A stretch of DNA of 21,324 nt from Saccoglossus kowalevskii (Eukaryota > Hemichordata > Enteropneusta > Harrimaniidae): the NCBI RefSeq assembly GCF_000003605.2, contig NW_003154484.1, forward strand, positions 1-21,324, in the 5' to 3' direction. The position numbers and the translations under genes are program-made. A model generated the notes under the pieces. The model did not search any database and had not been told where the DNA came from. It saw only the letters and a list, made by a program, of their open reading frames with translations. Shown piece after piece: positions 1 through 8,520 of the stretch (position 1 is its first letter; every line of letters starts with the position of its first letter).

Positions 1-540
1 TAGTTTATACAGGGTTAGACTGGTTTAGACAGATTGAAAGTTTATACATGTGGTTAGAACAGTTGCTAGTTTATACAGGGTTAGACTGGTTTAGACAGAT
101 TGCTAGTTTATACAGGGTTAGACTGGTTTAGACAGATTAAAAGTTTATACAGGGTTAGAACAGTTGCTAGTTTATACAGGGTTAGACTGGTTTAGACAGA
201 TTGCTAGTTTATACAGGGTTAGAACAGTTGCTAGTTTATACAGGGTTAGACTGGTTTAGAAAGATTGAAAGTTTATACAGGGTTAGAACAGTTGATAGTT
301 TATACAGGGTTAGACTGGTTTAGACAGATTGCTAGTTTATACAGGGTTAGACTGGTTTAGACAGATTGAAAGTTTATACAGGGTTAGATCAGTTGCTAGT
401 TTATACAGGGTTAGACTGGTTTAGACAGATAGAAAGTTTATACAGGGTTAGATCAGTTGCTAGTTTATACAGGGTTAGACTGGTTTAGACAGATTGAGAG
501 TTTATACAGGGTTAGATCAGTTGCTAGTTTATACGGGGGT
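1..540. repeat. Irregular edge-type domain with AAB order and A/B chimeras
   Basis: The strict A-B alternation breaks down here. Monomers at 68-104, 169-205 and 297-333 have the A body but end in the B-type GCT, so they are A/B chimeras. A follows A at 68-141 and 297-370. The B monomer at about 39-67 has two extra bases (CATGTGG for CAGGG). The unusual variants AAAGATTG (near 259), GTTGATAG (near 290) and ACAGATAG (near 428) all recur in the same order at 20.5-20.7 kb. This is a distinct sub-family shared by the two ends of the window. Confidence 0.88.
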
Positions 541-943
541 AGACTGGTTTAGACAGATTAAAAGTGTATACAGGGTTAGAACAGTTGCTAGTTTATACAG
601 GGTTAGACTGGTTTAGACAGATTGAAAGTTTATACAGGGTTAGAACAGTTGCTAGTTTATACAGGGTTAGACTGGTTTAGACAGATTGAAAGTTTATACA
701 GGGTTAGATCAGTTGCTAGTGTATACAGGGTTAGACTGGTTTAGATAGATTGAAAGTTTATACAGGGTTAGAACAGTTGCTAGTTTATACAGGGTTAGAC
801 TGGTTTAGACAGATTGAAAGTTTATACAGGGTTAGAACAGTTGCTAGTTTATACAGGGTTAGACTGGTTTAGACAGATTGAAAGTTTATACAGGGTTAGA
901 TCAGTTGCTAGTTTATACAGGGTTAGACTGGTTTAGATAGATT

Positions 944-1133
944 GAAAGTTATACAGGGTTAGAACAGTTGCTAGTTTATACAGGGTTAGACTGGTTTAGA
1001 CAGATTGAAAGTTTATACAGGGTTAAATCAGTTGCTAGTTTATACAGGGTTAGAACAGTTGCTAGTTTATACAGGGTTAGACTGGTTTAGACAGATTGAA
1101 AGTTTATACAGGTTGTCAGTTGCTAGTGTATAC
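944..1133. repeat. Irregular-monomer cassette, copy 1
   Basis: The cassette opens with a B monomer one base short (GAAAGTTATAC, 944). An A monomer follows, then two B monomers in a row (1010-1036, of AAATCAG type, and 1037-1063), another A, and a B shortened by 3 bp (CAGGTTGTCAGTTG, 1109). The start-to-CAGG distance is 165 bp. The net effect on array phase is +23 bp. It is followed by the rare variant GACTTGTTT (1141), which recurs only after the cassette at 6705. Confidence 0.92.
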
Positions 1134-1380
1134 AGGGTTAGACTTGTTTAGATAGATTGAAAGTTTATACAGGGTTAGAACAGTTGCTAGTTTATACAGG
1201 GTTAGACTGGTTTAGACAGATTAAAAGTGTATACAGGGTTAGATCAGTTGCTAGTTTATACAGGGTTAGACTGGTTTAGACAGGTTGAAAGTTTATACAG
1301 GGTTAGAACAGTTGCTAGTTTATACAGGGTTAGACTGGTTTAGATAGATTGAAAGTTTATACAGGGTTAGAACAGTTGCT

Positions 1381-1417
1381 AGTTTATACAGGGTTAGACT
1401 GGTTTAGACAGATTGAA
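1381..1417 (+). repeat. Reference copy of monomer A (37 bp)
   Basis: This is a consensus-type A monomer. It has the shared 18-base box followed by the tail CTGGTTTAGACAGATTGAA. Inside it two adjacent 10-mers, GGGTTAGACT and GGTTTAGACA, match at 8 of 10 positions, and the next 10-mer, GATTGAAAGT, is more weakly related. A therefore looks like an old ~10-bp repeat plus the linker TTATACA. Recurrent A variants elsewhere are ATAGATTG, ACAGGTTG, ACAGATTAAAAG, AAAGATTG and the rare ACAGGTAG or ACAGATAG. Confidence 0.95.
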
Positions 1418-1444
1418 AGTTTATACAGGGTTAGAACAGTTGCT
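1418..1444 (+). repeat. Reference copy of monomer B (27 bp)
   Basis: This is a consensus-type B monomer: the shared 18-base box followed by ACAGTTGCT. Aligned to A it lacks about 10 bases (the TGGTTTAGAC block and its surroundings), so it is most simply a deletion derivative of A. Its tail holds CAGTTG, which fits the E-box pattern CANNTG and, on the other strand, the MYB core pattern YAACKG. Common B variants are AGATCAG, AAATCAG, AGAATGG, AGAACGG, AGATCCG and a shortened GGTTGTCAG form. The AATGG and ACGG variants lose the CAGTTG core. Confidence 0.95.
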
Positions 1445-1670
1445 AGTTTATACAGGGTTAGACTGGTTTAGACAGATTGAAAGTTTATACAGGGTTAGAA
1501 CAGTTGCTAGTTTATACAGGGTTAGACTGGTTTAGACAGATTGAAAGTTTATACAGGGTTAGAACAGTTGCTAGTTTATACAGGGTTAGACTGGTTTAGA
1601 TAGATTGAAAGTTTATACAGGGTTAGAACAGTTGCTAGTTTATACAGGGTTAGACTGGTTTAGATAGATT

Positions 1671-1860
1671 GAAAGTTATACAGGGTTAGAACAGTTGCTA
1701 GTTTATACAGGGTTAGACTGGTTTAGACAGATTGAAAGTTTATACAGGGTTAAATCAGTTGCTAGTTTATACAGGGTTAGAACAGTTGCTAGTTTATACG
1801 GGGTTAGACTGGTTTAGACAGATTGAAAGTTTATACAGGTTGTCAGTTGCTAGTGTATAC
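1671..1860. repeat. Irregular-monomer cassette, copy 2
   Basis: It has the same monomer order as the copy at 944: a short B, A, a B-B doublet with AAATCAG, A, then the GGTTGTCAG B. The marks lie at 1671 and 1836, again 165 bp apart. It lies exactly 727 bp (11 dimers + 23) after copy 1. It carries the substitution TACGGGG near 1799, which also occurs in the copies at 14916 and 16346. Confidence 0.92.
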
Positions 1861-2043
1861 AGGGTTAGACTGGTTTAGATAGATTGAAAGTTTATACAGG
1901 GTTAGAACAGTTGCTAGTTTATACAGGGTTAGACTGGTTTAGATAGATTGAAAGTTTATACAGGGTTAGAACAGTTGCTAGTTTATACAGGGTTAGACTG
2001 GTTTAGATAGATTGAAAGTTTATACAGGGTTAGAACAGTTGCT

Positions 2044-2117
2044 AGTTTATACAGGGTTAGACTGGTTTAGACAGATTGAAAGTTTATACAGGGTTAGACT
2101 GGTTTAGACAGATTAAA
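2044..2117. repeat. A-A doublet
   Basis: Two A monomers are adjacent (2044-2080 and 2081-2117) with no B between them, the second of the ATTAAAAG type. This shifts array phase by +37. It explains why the distance between the cassettes at 1671 and 4099 is 2,428 = 37 x 64 + 60 and not n x 64 + 23. The same doublet type recurs at 19173-19246 and 20334-20407. Confidence 0.88.
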
Positions 2118-2160
2118 AGTTTATACAGGGTTAGAACAGTTGCTAGTTTATACAGGGTTA

Positions 2161-3087
2161 GACTGGTTTAGACAGATTGAAAGTTTATACAGGGTTAGAT
2201 CAGTTGCTAGTGTATACAGGGTTAGACTGGTTTAGACAGATTGAAAGTTTATACAGGGTTAGAATGGTTGCTAGTGTATACAGGGTTAGACTGGTATAGA
2301 CAGATTGAAAGTTTATACAGGGTTAGAATGGTTGCTACTGTATACAGGGTTAGACTGGTTTAGACAGATTGAAAGTTTATACAGGGTTAGAATGGTTGCT
2401 AGTGTATACAGGGTTAGACTGGTTTAGACAGATTGAAAGTTTATACAGGGTTAGATCAGTTGCTACTGTATACAGGGTTAGACTGGTTTAGACAGATTGA
2501 AAGTTTATACAGGGTTAGATCAGTTGCTGGTGTATACAGGGTTATACTGGTTTAGACAGAATGAAAGTTTATACAGGGTTAGATCAGTTTCTATTGTATG
2601 CAGGGTTAGACTGGTTTAGACAGATTAAAAGTGTATACAGGGTTAGATCAGTTGCTAGTTTATACAGGGTTAGACTGGTTTAGACAGATTGAAAGTTTAT
2701 ACAGGGTTAGATCAGTTTCTAGTGTATACAGGGTTAGACTGGTTTAGACAGATTAAAAGTGTATACAGGGTTAGATCAGTTGCTAGTTTATACAGGGTTA
2801 GACTGGTTTAGACAGATTGAAAGTTTATACAGGGTTAGATCAGTTGCTAGTGTATACAGGGTTAGACTGGTTTAGACAGATTGAAAGTTTATACAGGGTT
2901 AGAATGGTTGCTAGTGTATACAGGGTTAGACTGGTTTAGACAGATTGAAAGTTTATACAGGGTTAGAATGGTTGCTACTGTATACAGGGTTAGACTGGTT
3001 TAGACAGATTGAAAGTTTATACAGGGTTAGAATGGTTGCTAGTGTATACAGGGTTAGACTGGTTTAGACAGATTGAAAGTTTATACA
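2161..3087. repeat. 640-bp (10-dimer) tandem duplication marked by AATGG triplets
   Basis: Bases from 2161 align with those from 2801 at an exact offset of 640. Each copy has three consecutive dimers with the B variant AGAATGG (2261, 2325, 2389 and 2901, 2965, 3029, all 64 apart), the second of each followed by CTACTGTATA. The copies differ at few sites (for example GGTATAGA near 2295) until they diverge near 3090. Three more such consecutive dimers stand alone at 12005, 12069 and 12133. Confidence 0.85.
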
Positions 3088-3198
3088 GGGTCAGAACGGT
3101 TGCTAGTTTATACAGGGTTAGACTGGTTTAGATAGATTGAAAGTTTATACAGGGTTAGAACAGTTGCTAGTTTATACAGGTTTAGACTGGTTTAGACA

Positions 3199-4031
3199 GA
3201 TTAAAAGTGTATACAGGGTTAGATCAGTTGCTAGTTTATACAGGGTTAGACTGGTTTAGATAGATTGAAAGTTTATACAGGGTTAGATCAGTTGCTAGTG
3301 TATGCAGGGTTAGACTGGTTTAGACAGATTAAAAGTGTATACAGGGTTAGATCAGTTGCTAGTTTATACAGGGTTAGACTGGTTTAGACAGGTTGAAAGT
3401 TTATACAGGGTTAGAACAGTTGCTAGTTTATACAGGGTTAGACTGGTTTAGATAGATTGAAAGTTTATACAGGGTTAGAACAGTTGCTAGTTTATACAGG
3501 GTTAGACTGGTTTAGACAGATTAAAAGTGTATACAGGGTTAGATCAGTTGCTAGTTTATACAGGGTTAGACTGGTTTAGACAGATTGAGAGTTTATACAG
3601 GGTTAGATCCGTTGCTAGTGTATGCAGGGTTAGACTGGTTTAGACAGATTAAAAGTGTATACAGGGTTAGATCAGTTGCTAGTTTATACAGGGTTAGACT
3701 GGTTTAGACAGGTTGAAAGTTTATACAGGGTTAGAACAGTTGCTAGTTTATACAGGGTTAGACTGGTTTAGATAGATTGAAAGTTTATACAGGGTTAGAA
3801 CAGTTGCTAGTTTATACAGGGTTAGACTGGTTTAGACAGATTAAAAGTGTATACAGGGTTAGATCAGTTGCTAGTTTATACAGGGTTAGACTGGTTTAGA
3901 CAGGTTGAAAGTTTATACAGGGTTAGAACAGTTGCTAGTTTATACAGGGTTAGACTGGTTTAGACAGATTGAAAGTTTATACAGGGTTAGAACAGTTGCT
4001 AGTTTATACAGGGTTAGACTGGTTTAGACAG
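3199..4031. repeat. 320-bp higher-order repeat block (5 dimers), block 1
   Basis: The variant GATTAAAAGTGTATAC followed by GATCAG recurs at 3199, 3327, 3519, 3647 and 3839, giving spacings of 128, 192, 128 and 192. The repeating unit is therefore 320 bp. Within the 192-bp part the order is ATTAAAAG/GATCAG, then ACAGGTTG/GAACAG, then ATAGATTG/GAACAG. In the variant arm the change of TTTATAC to TGTATAC creates the 8-base palindrome TGTATACA. Confidence 0.87.
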
Positions 4032-4098
4032 ATTGAAAGTTTATACAGGGTTAGATCAGTTGCTAGTTTATACAGGGTTAGACTGGTTTAGATAGATT

Positions 4099-4288
4099 GA
4101 AAGTTATACAGGGTTAGAACAGTTGCTAGTTTATACAGGGTTAGACTGGTTTAGACAGATTGAAAGTTTATACAGGGTTAAATCAGTTGCTAGTTTATAC
4201 AGGGTTAGAACAGTTGCTAGTTTATACAGGGTTAGACTGGTTTAGACAGATTGAAAGTTTATACAGGTTGTCAGTTGCTAGTGTATAC
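4099..4288. repeat. Irregular-monomer cassette, copy 3
   Basis: The marks are at 4099 (GAAAGTTATAC) and 4264 (CAGGTTGTCAG), 165 bp apart, with the B-B doublet and AAATCAG form between them. It is the left partner of the copy at 5274, at an offset of 1,175 = 18 dimers + 23. Confidence 0.92.
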
Positions 4289-4373
4289 AGGGTTAGACTG
4301 GTTTAGATAGATTGAAAGTTTATACAGGGTTAGAACAGTTGCTAGTTTATACAGGGTTAGACTGGTTTAGACA

Positions 4374-5206
4374 GATTAAAAGTGTATACAGGGTTAGATC
4401 AGTTGCTAGTTTATACAGGGTTAGACTGGTTTAGACAGGTTGAAAGTTTATACAGGGTTAGAACAGTTGCTAGTTTATACAGGGTTAGACTGGTTTAGAT
4501 AGATTGAAAGTTTATACAGGGTTAGATCAGTTGCTAGTGTATGCAGGGTTCGACTGGTTTAGACAGATTAAAAGTGTATACAGGGTTAGATCAGTTGCTA
4601 GTTTATACAGGGTTAGACTGGTTTAGACAGGTTGAAAGTTTATACAGGGTTAGAACAGTTGCTAGTTTATACAGGGTTAGACTGGTTTAGACAGATTAAA
4701 AGTGTATACAGGGTTAGATCAGTTGCTAGTTTATACAGGGTTAGACTGGTTTAGACAGATTGAGAGTTTATACAGGGTTAGATCCGTTGCTAGTGTATGC
4801 AGGGTTAGACTGGTTTAGACAGATTAAAAGTGTATACAGGGTTAGATCAGTTGCTAGTTTATACAGGGTTAGACTGGTTTAGACAGGTTGAAAGTTTATA
4901 CAGGGTTAGAACAGTTGCTAGTTTATACAGGGTTAGACTGGTTTAGATAGATTGAAAGTTTATACAGGGTTAGAACAGTTGCTAGTTTATACAGGGTTAG
5001 ACTGGTTTAGACAGATTAAAAGTATATACAGGGTTAGATCAGTTGCTAGTTTATACAGGGTTAGACTGGTTTAGACAGGTTGAAAGTTTATACAGGGTTA
5101 GAACAGTTGCTAGTTTATACAGGGTTAGACTGGTTTAGACAGATTGAAAGTTTATACAGGGTTAGAACAGTTGCTAGTTTATACAGGGTTAGACTGGTTT
5201 AGACAG
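4374..5206. repeat. 320-bp higher-order repeat block, block 2
   Basis: GATTAAAAG marks lie at 4374, 4566, 4694, 4822 and 5014, spacings 192, 128, 128, 192. It starts 535 bp after the last mark of block 1, and the next block starts 535 bp after 5014. Both gaps contain one cassette (8 x 64 + 23). The mark at 5014 has the private change AGTATATAC. The AGATCCG variant is at 4781, 1,175 bp after the one at 3606. Confidence 0.86.
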
Positions 5207-5273
5207 ATTGAAAGTTTATACAGGGTTAGATCAGTTGCTAGTTTATACAGGGTTAGACTGGTTTAGATAGATT

Positions 5274-6704
5274 GAAAGTTATACAGGGTTAGAACAGTTG
5301 CTAGTTTATACAGGGTTAGACTGGTTTAGACAGATTGAAAGTTTATACAGGGTTAAATCAGTTGCTAGTTTATACAGGGTTAGAACAGTTTCTAGTTTAT
5401 ACAGGGTTAGACTGGTTTAGACAGATTGAAAGTTTATACAGGTTGTCAGTTGCTAGTGTATACAGGGTTAGACTGGTTTAGATAGATTGAAAGTTTATAC
5501 AGGGTTAGAACAGTTGCTAGTTTATACAGGGTTAGACTGGTTTAGACAGATTAAAAGTGTATACAGGGTTAGATCAGTTGCTAGTTTATACAGGGTTAGA
5601 CTGGTTTAGACAGGTTGAAAGTTTATACAGGGTTAGAACAGTTGCTAGTTTATACAGGGTTAGACTGGTTTAGATAGATTGAAAGTTTATACAGGGTTAG
5701 AACAGTTGCTAGTTTATACAGGGTTAGACTGGTTTAGACAGATTGAAAGTTTATACAGGGTTAGAATGGTTGCTAGTGTATACAGGGTTAGACTGGTTTA
5801 GACAGATTGAAAGTTTATACAGGGTCAGAACGGTTGCTAGTTTATACAGGGTTAGACTGGTTTAGATAGATTGAAAGTTTATACAGGGTTAGAACAGTTG
5901 CTAGTTTATACAGGTTTAGACTGGTTTAGACAGATTAAAAGTGTATACAGGGTTAGATCAGTTGCTAGTTTATACAGGGCTAGACTGGTTTAGATAGATT
6001 GAAAGTTTATACAGGGTTAGATCAGTTGCTAGTGTATGCAGGGTTAGACTGGTTTAGACAGATTAAAAGTGTATACAGGGTTAGATCAGTTGCTAGTTTA
6101 TACAGGGTTAGACTGGTTTAGACAGGTTGAAAGTTTATACAGGGTTAGAACAGTTGCTAGTTTATACAGGGTTAGACTGGTTTAGATAGATTGAAAGTTT
6201 ATACAGGGTTAGAACAGTTGCTAGTTTATACAGGGTTAGACTGGTTTAGACAGATTAAAAGTGTATACAGGGTTAGATCAGTTGCTAGTTTATACAGGGT
6301 TAGACTGGTTTAGACAGATTGAGAGTTTATACAGGGTTAGATCCGTTGCTAGTGTATGCAGGGTTAGACTGGTTTAGACAGATTAAAAGTGTATACAGGG
6401 TTAGATCAGTTGCTAGTTTATACAGGGTTAGACTGGTTTAGACAGGTTGAAAGTTTATACAGGGTTAGAACAGTTGCTAGTTTATACAGGGTTAGACTGG
6501 TTTAGATAGATTGAAAGTTTATACAGGGTTAGAACAGTTGCTAGTTTATACAGGGTTAGACTGGTTTAGACAGATTGAAAGTTTATACAGGGTTAGAACA
6601 GTTGCTAGTTTATACAGGGTTAGACTGGTTTAGACAGATTGAAAGTTTATACAGGGTTAGATCAGTTGCTAGTTTATACAGGGTTAGACTGGTTTAGATA
6701 GATT
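5274..6704. repeat. 1.43-kb higher-order repeat, unit 1
   Basis: This is one period measured from cassette to cassette: 5274 to 6705 is 1,431 bp = 22 dimers + 23. It starts with a cassette (marks 5274 and 5439). Then come an ATTAAAAG dimer (5549), a GGGTCAGAACGG dimer (5822), the 320-bp block (marks 5933, 6061, 6253, 6381) and the AGATCCG/TATGCAGG dimer (6340). All of these recur 1,429-1,431 bp later in the next unit. The unit 14916-16345 has the same cassette spacing. Confidence 0.87.
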
Positions 6705-8195
6705 GAAAGTTATACAGGGTTAGAACAGTTGCTAGTTTATACAGGGTTAGACTGGTTTAGACAGATTGAAAGTTTATACAGGGTTAAATCAGTTGCTAGT
6801 TTATACAGGGTTAGAACAGTTGCTAGTTTATACAGGGTTAGACTGGTTTAGACAGATTGAAAGTTTATACAGGTTGTCAGTTGCTAGTGTATACAGGGTT
6901 AGACTTGTTTAGATAGATTGAAAGTTTATACAGGGTTAGAACAGTTGCTAGTTTATACAGGGTTAGACTGGTTTAGACAGATTAAAAGTGTATCCAGGGT
7001 TAGATCAGTTGCTAGTTTATCCAGGGTTAGACTGGTTTAGACAGGTTGAAAGTTTATCCAGGGTTAGACCAGTTGCTAGTTTATAAGGGTTAGACTGGTT
7101 TAGATAGATTGAAAGTTTATACAGGGTTAGAACAGTTGCTAGTTTATACAGGGTTAGACTGGTTTAGACAGATTGAAAGTTTATACAGGGTTAGAATGGT
7201 TGCTAGTGTATCCAGGGTTAGACTGGTTTAGACAGATTGAAAGTTTATACAGGGTCAGAACGGTTGCTAGTTTATACAGGGTTAGACTGGTTTAGATAGA
7301 TTGAAAGTTTATAAGGGTTAGAACAGTTGCTAGTTTATACAGGTTTAGACTGGTTTAGACAGATTAAAAGTGTATACAGGGTTAGATCAGTTGCTAGTTT
7401 ATACAGGGTTAGACTGGTTTAGATAGATTGAAAGTTTATACAGGGTTAGATCAGTTGCTAGTGTATGCAGGGTTAGACTGGTTTAGACAGATTAAAAGTG
7501 TATACAGGGTTAGATCAGTTGCTAGTTTATACAGGGTTAGACTGGTTTAGACAGGTAGAAAGTTTATACAGGGTTAGAACAGTTGCTAGTTTATACAGGG
7601 TTAGACTGGTTTAGATAGATTGAAAGTTTATACAGGGTTAGAACAGTTGCTAGTTTATACAGGGTTAGACTGGTTTAGACAGATTAAAAGTGTATACAGG
7701 GTTAGATCAGTTGCTAGTTTATACAGGGTTAGACTGGTTTAGACAGATTGAGAGTTTATACAGGGTTAGATCCGTTGCTAGTGTATGCAGGGTTAGACTG
7801 GTTTAGACAGATTAAAAGTGTATACAGGGTTAGATCAGTTGCTAGTTTATACAGGGTTAGACTGGTTTAGACAGGTTGAAAGTTTATACAGGGTTAGAAC
7901 AGTTGCTAGTTTATACAGGGTTAGACTGGTTTAGATAGATTGAAAGTTTATACAGGGTTAGAACAGTTGCTAGTTTATACAGGGTTAGACTGGTTTAGAC
8001 AGATTAAAAGTGTATACAGGGTTAGATCAGTTGCTAGTTTATACAGGGTTAGACTGGTTTAGACAGGTTGAAAGTTTATACAGGGTTAGAACAGTTGCTA
8101 GTTTATACAGGGTTAGACTGGTTTAGACAGATTGAAAGTTTATACAGGGTTAGAACAGTTGCTAGTTTATACAGGGTTAGACTGGTTTAGACAGA
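6705..8195. repeat. 1.43-kb higher-order repeat, unit 2
   Basis: This repeats the order of unit 1: cassette (6705 and 6870), ATTAAAAG (6980), GGGTCAGAACGG (7252), the 320-bp block (marks 7362, 7490, 7682, 7810, 8002) and AGATCCG (7769). It runs into the degenerate island at about 8198, so its right end is not a clean unit end. The post-cassette variant GACTTGTTT (6901) links it to the cassette at 944, not to its direct neighbour at 5274. Its first 600 bases carry a cluster of private changes, described separately. Confidence 0.85.
6990..7320. repeat. Variant hot spot: changes at the TATACAGG position
   Basis: Within about 330 bases the box sequence TATACAGGG is altered six times at nearly the same place. 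It reads TATCCAGG near 6991, 7018, 7056 and 7209, and TATAAGGG (one base lost) near 7081 and 7311. TATCCAGG is otherwise seen near 13007. The 7081 form is also present in the duplicate at 9180, so at least that one was inherited. The others are absent from the duplicate. Either a local mutation cluster or consensus errors at one sequence context would explain this. Confidence 0.75.
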
Positions 8196-8465
8196 TTGAA
8201 AATTTATACAGGGTTTGATCAATTGCTAGTTTATAAGGGTTGGACTGGTTTAGACAGTTTGCTAGTTTATACAGAGGTAGAATCGTTGCTAGTTTATAGG
8301 AGGTTTAAACAGGTTGTCACTTTGTACAGGGTTAGACTGGTTTAGATTGATTGAAAGTTTATACAGGGTTAGAACAGTTGCTAGTTTATGCAGGGTTAGA
8401 CTGGTTTAGATAGATTGAAAGTTTATACAGGGTTCGAACAGTTGCTAGTTTATACAGTGTTAGAC
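8195..8465. repeat. Degenerate repeat island inside the array
   Basis: From about 8198 to 8350 the repeats are far more diverged than anything else in the interior. Examples are GGGTTTGATCAATTG, TTATAAGGGTTGGAC, CAGTTTGCTAG, ACAGAGGTAGAATCG, TATAGGAGGTTTAAAC and TTGTCACTTTGTACAGG. Milder changes continue to about 8460 (TTTATGCAG, GGTTCGAAC, CAGTGTTAG). The dimer phase is lost and monomer lengths are irregular. The island lies just left of the right copy of the 2.1-kb duplication. It shares CAGTTTGCTA and TTTAAAC with the decayed end of the window. Confidence 0.88.
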
Positions 8466-8520
8466 TGGTTTAGATAGATTGAAAGTTTATACAGGGTTAG
8501 AACAGTTGCTAGTTTATACA

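Larger units (their letters stand above)
6361..8195. repeat. Left copy of a ~2.1-kb-offset segmental duplication
   Basis: This segment aligns with 8521-10260. The offset is 2,160 from 6361 to about the cassette at 6705 and 2,099-2,100 after it. The change is explained by loss, in the right copy, of the 61-bp dimer with the GGTTGTCAG variant. Rare variants are shared in order: TATAAGGG (7081/9180), GGGTCAGAACGG (7252/9351), ACAGGTAG (near 7555/9655) and AGATCCG (7769/9869). By eye, 7394-8066 and 9494-10166 are identical over 673 bases. Confidence 0.87.

Noticed and set aside
8195-8465. Insertion of a mobile element at the degenerate island
   Set aside because: The sequence is still recognisably repeat-derived. 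It has no inverted repeats, target duplication or coding potential.
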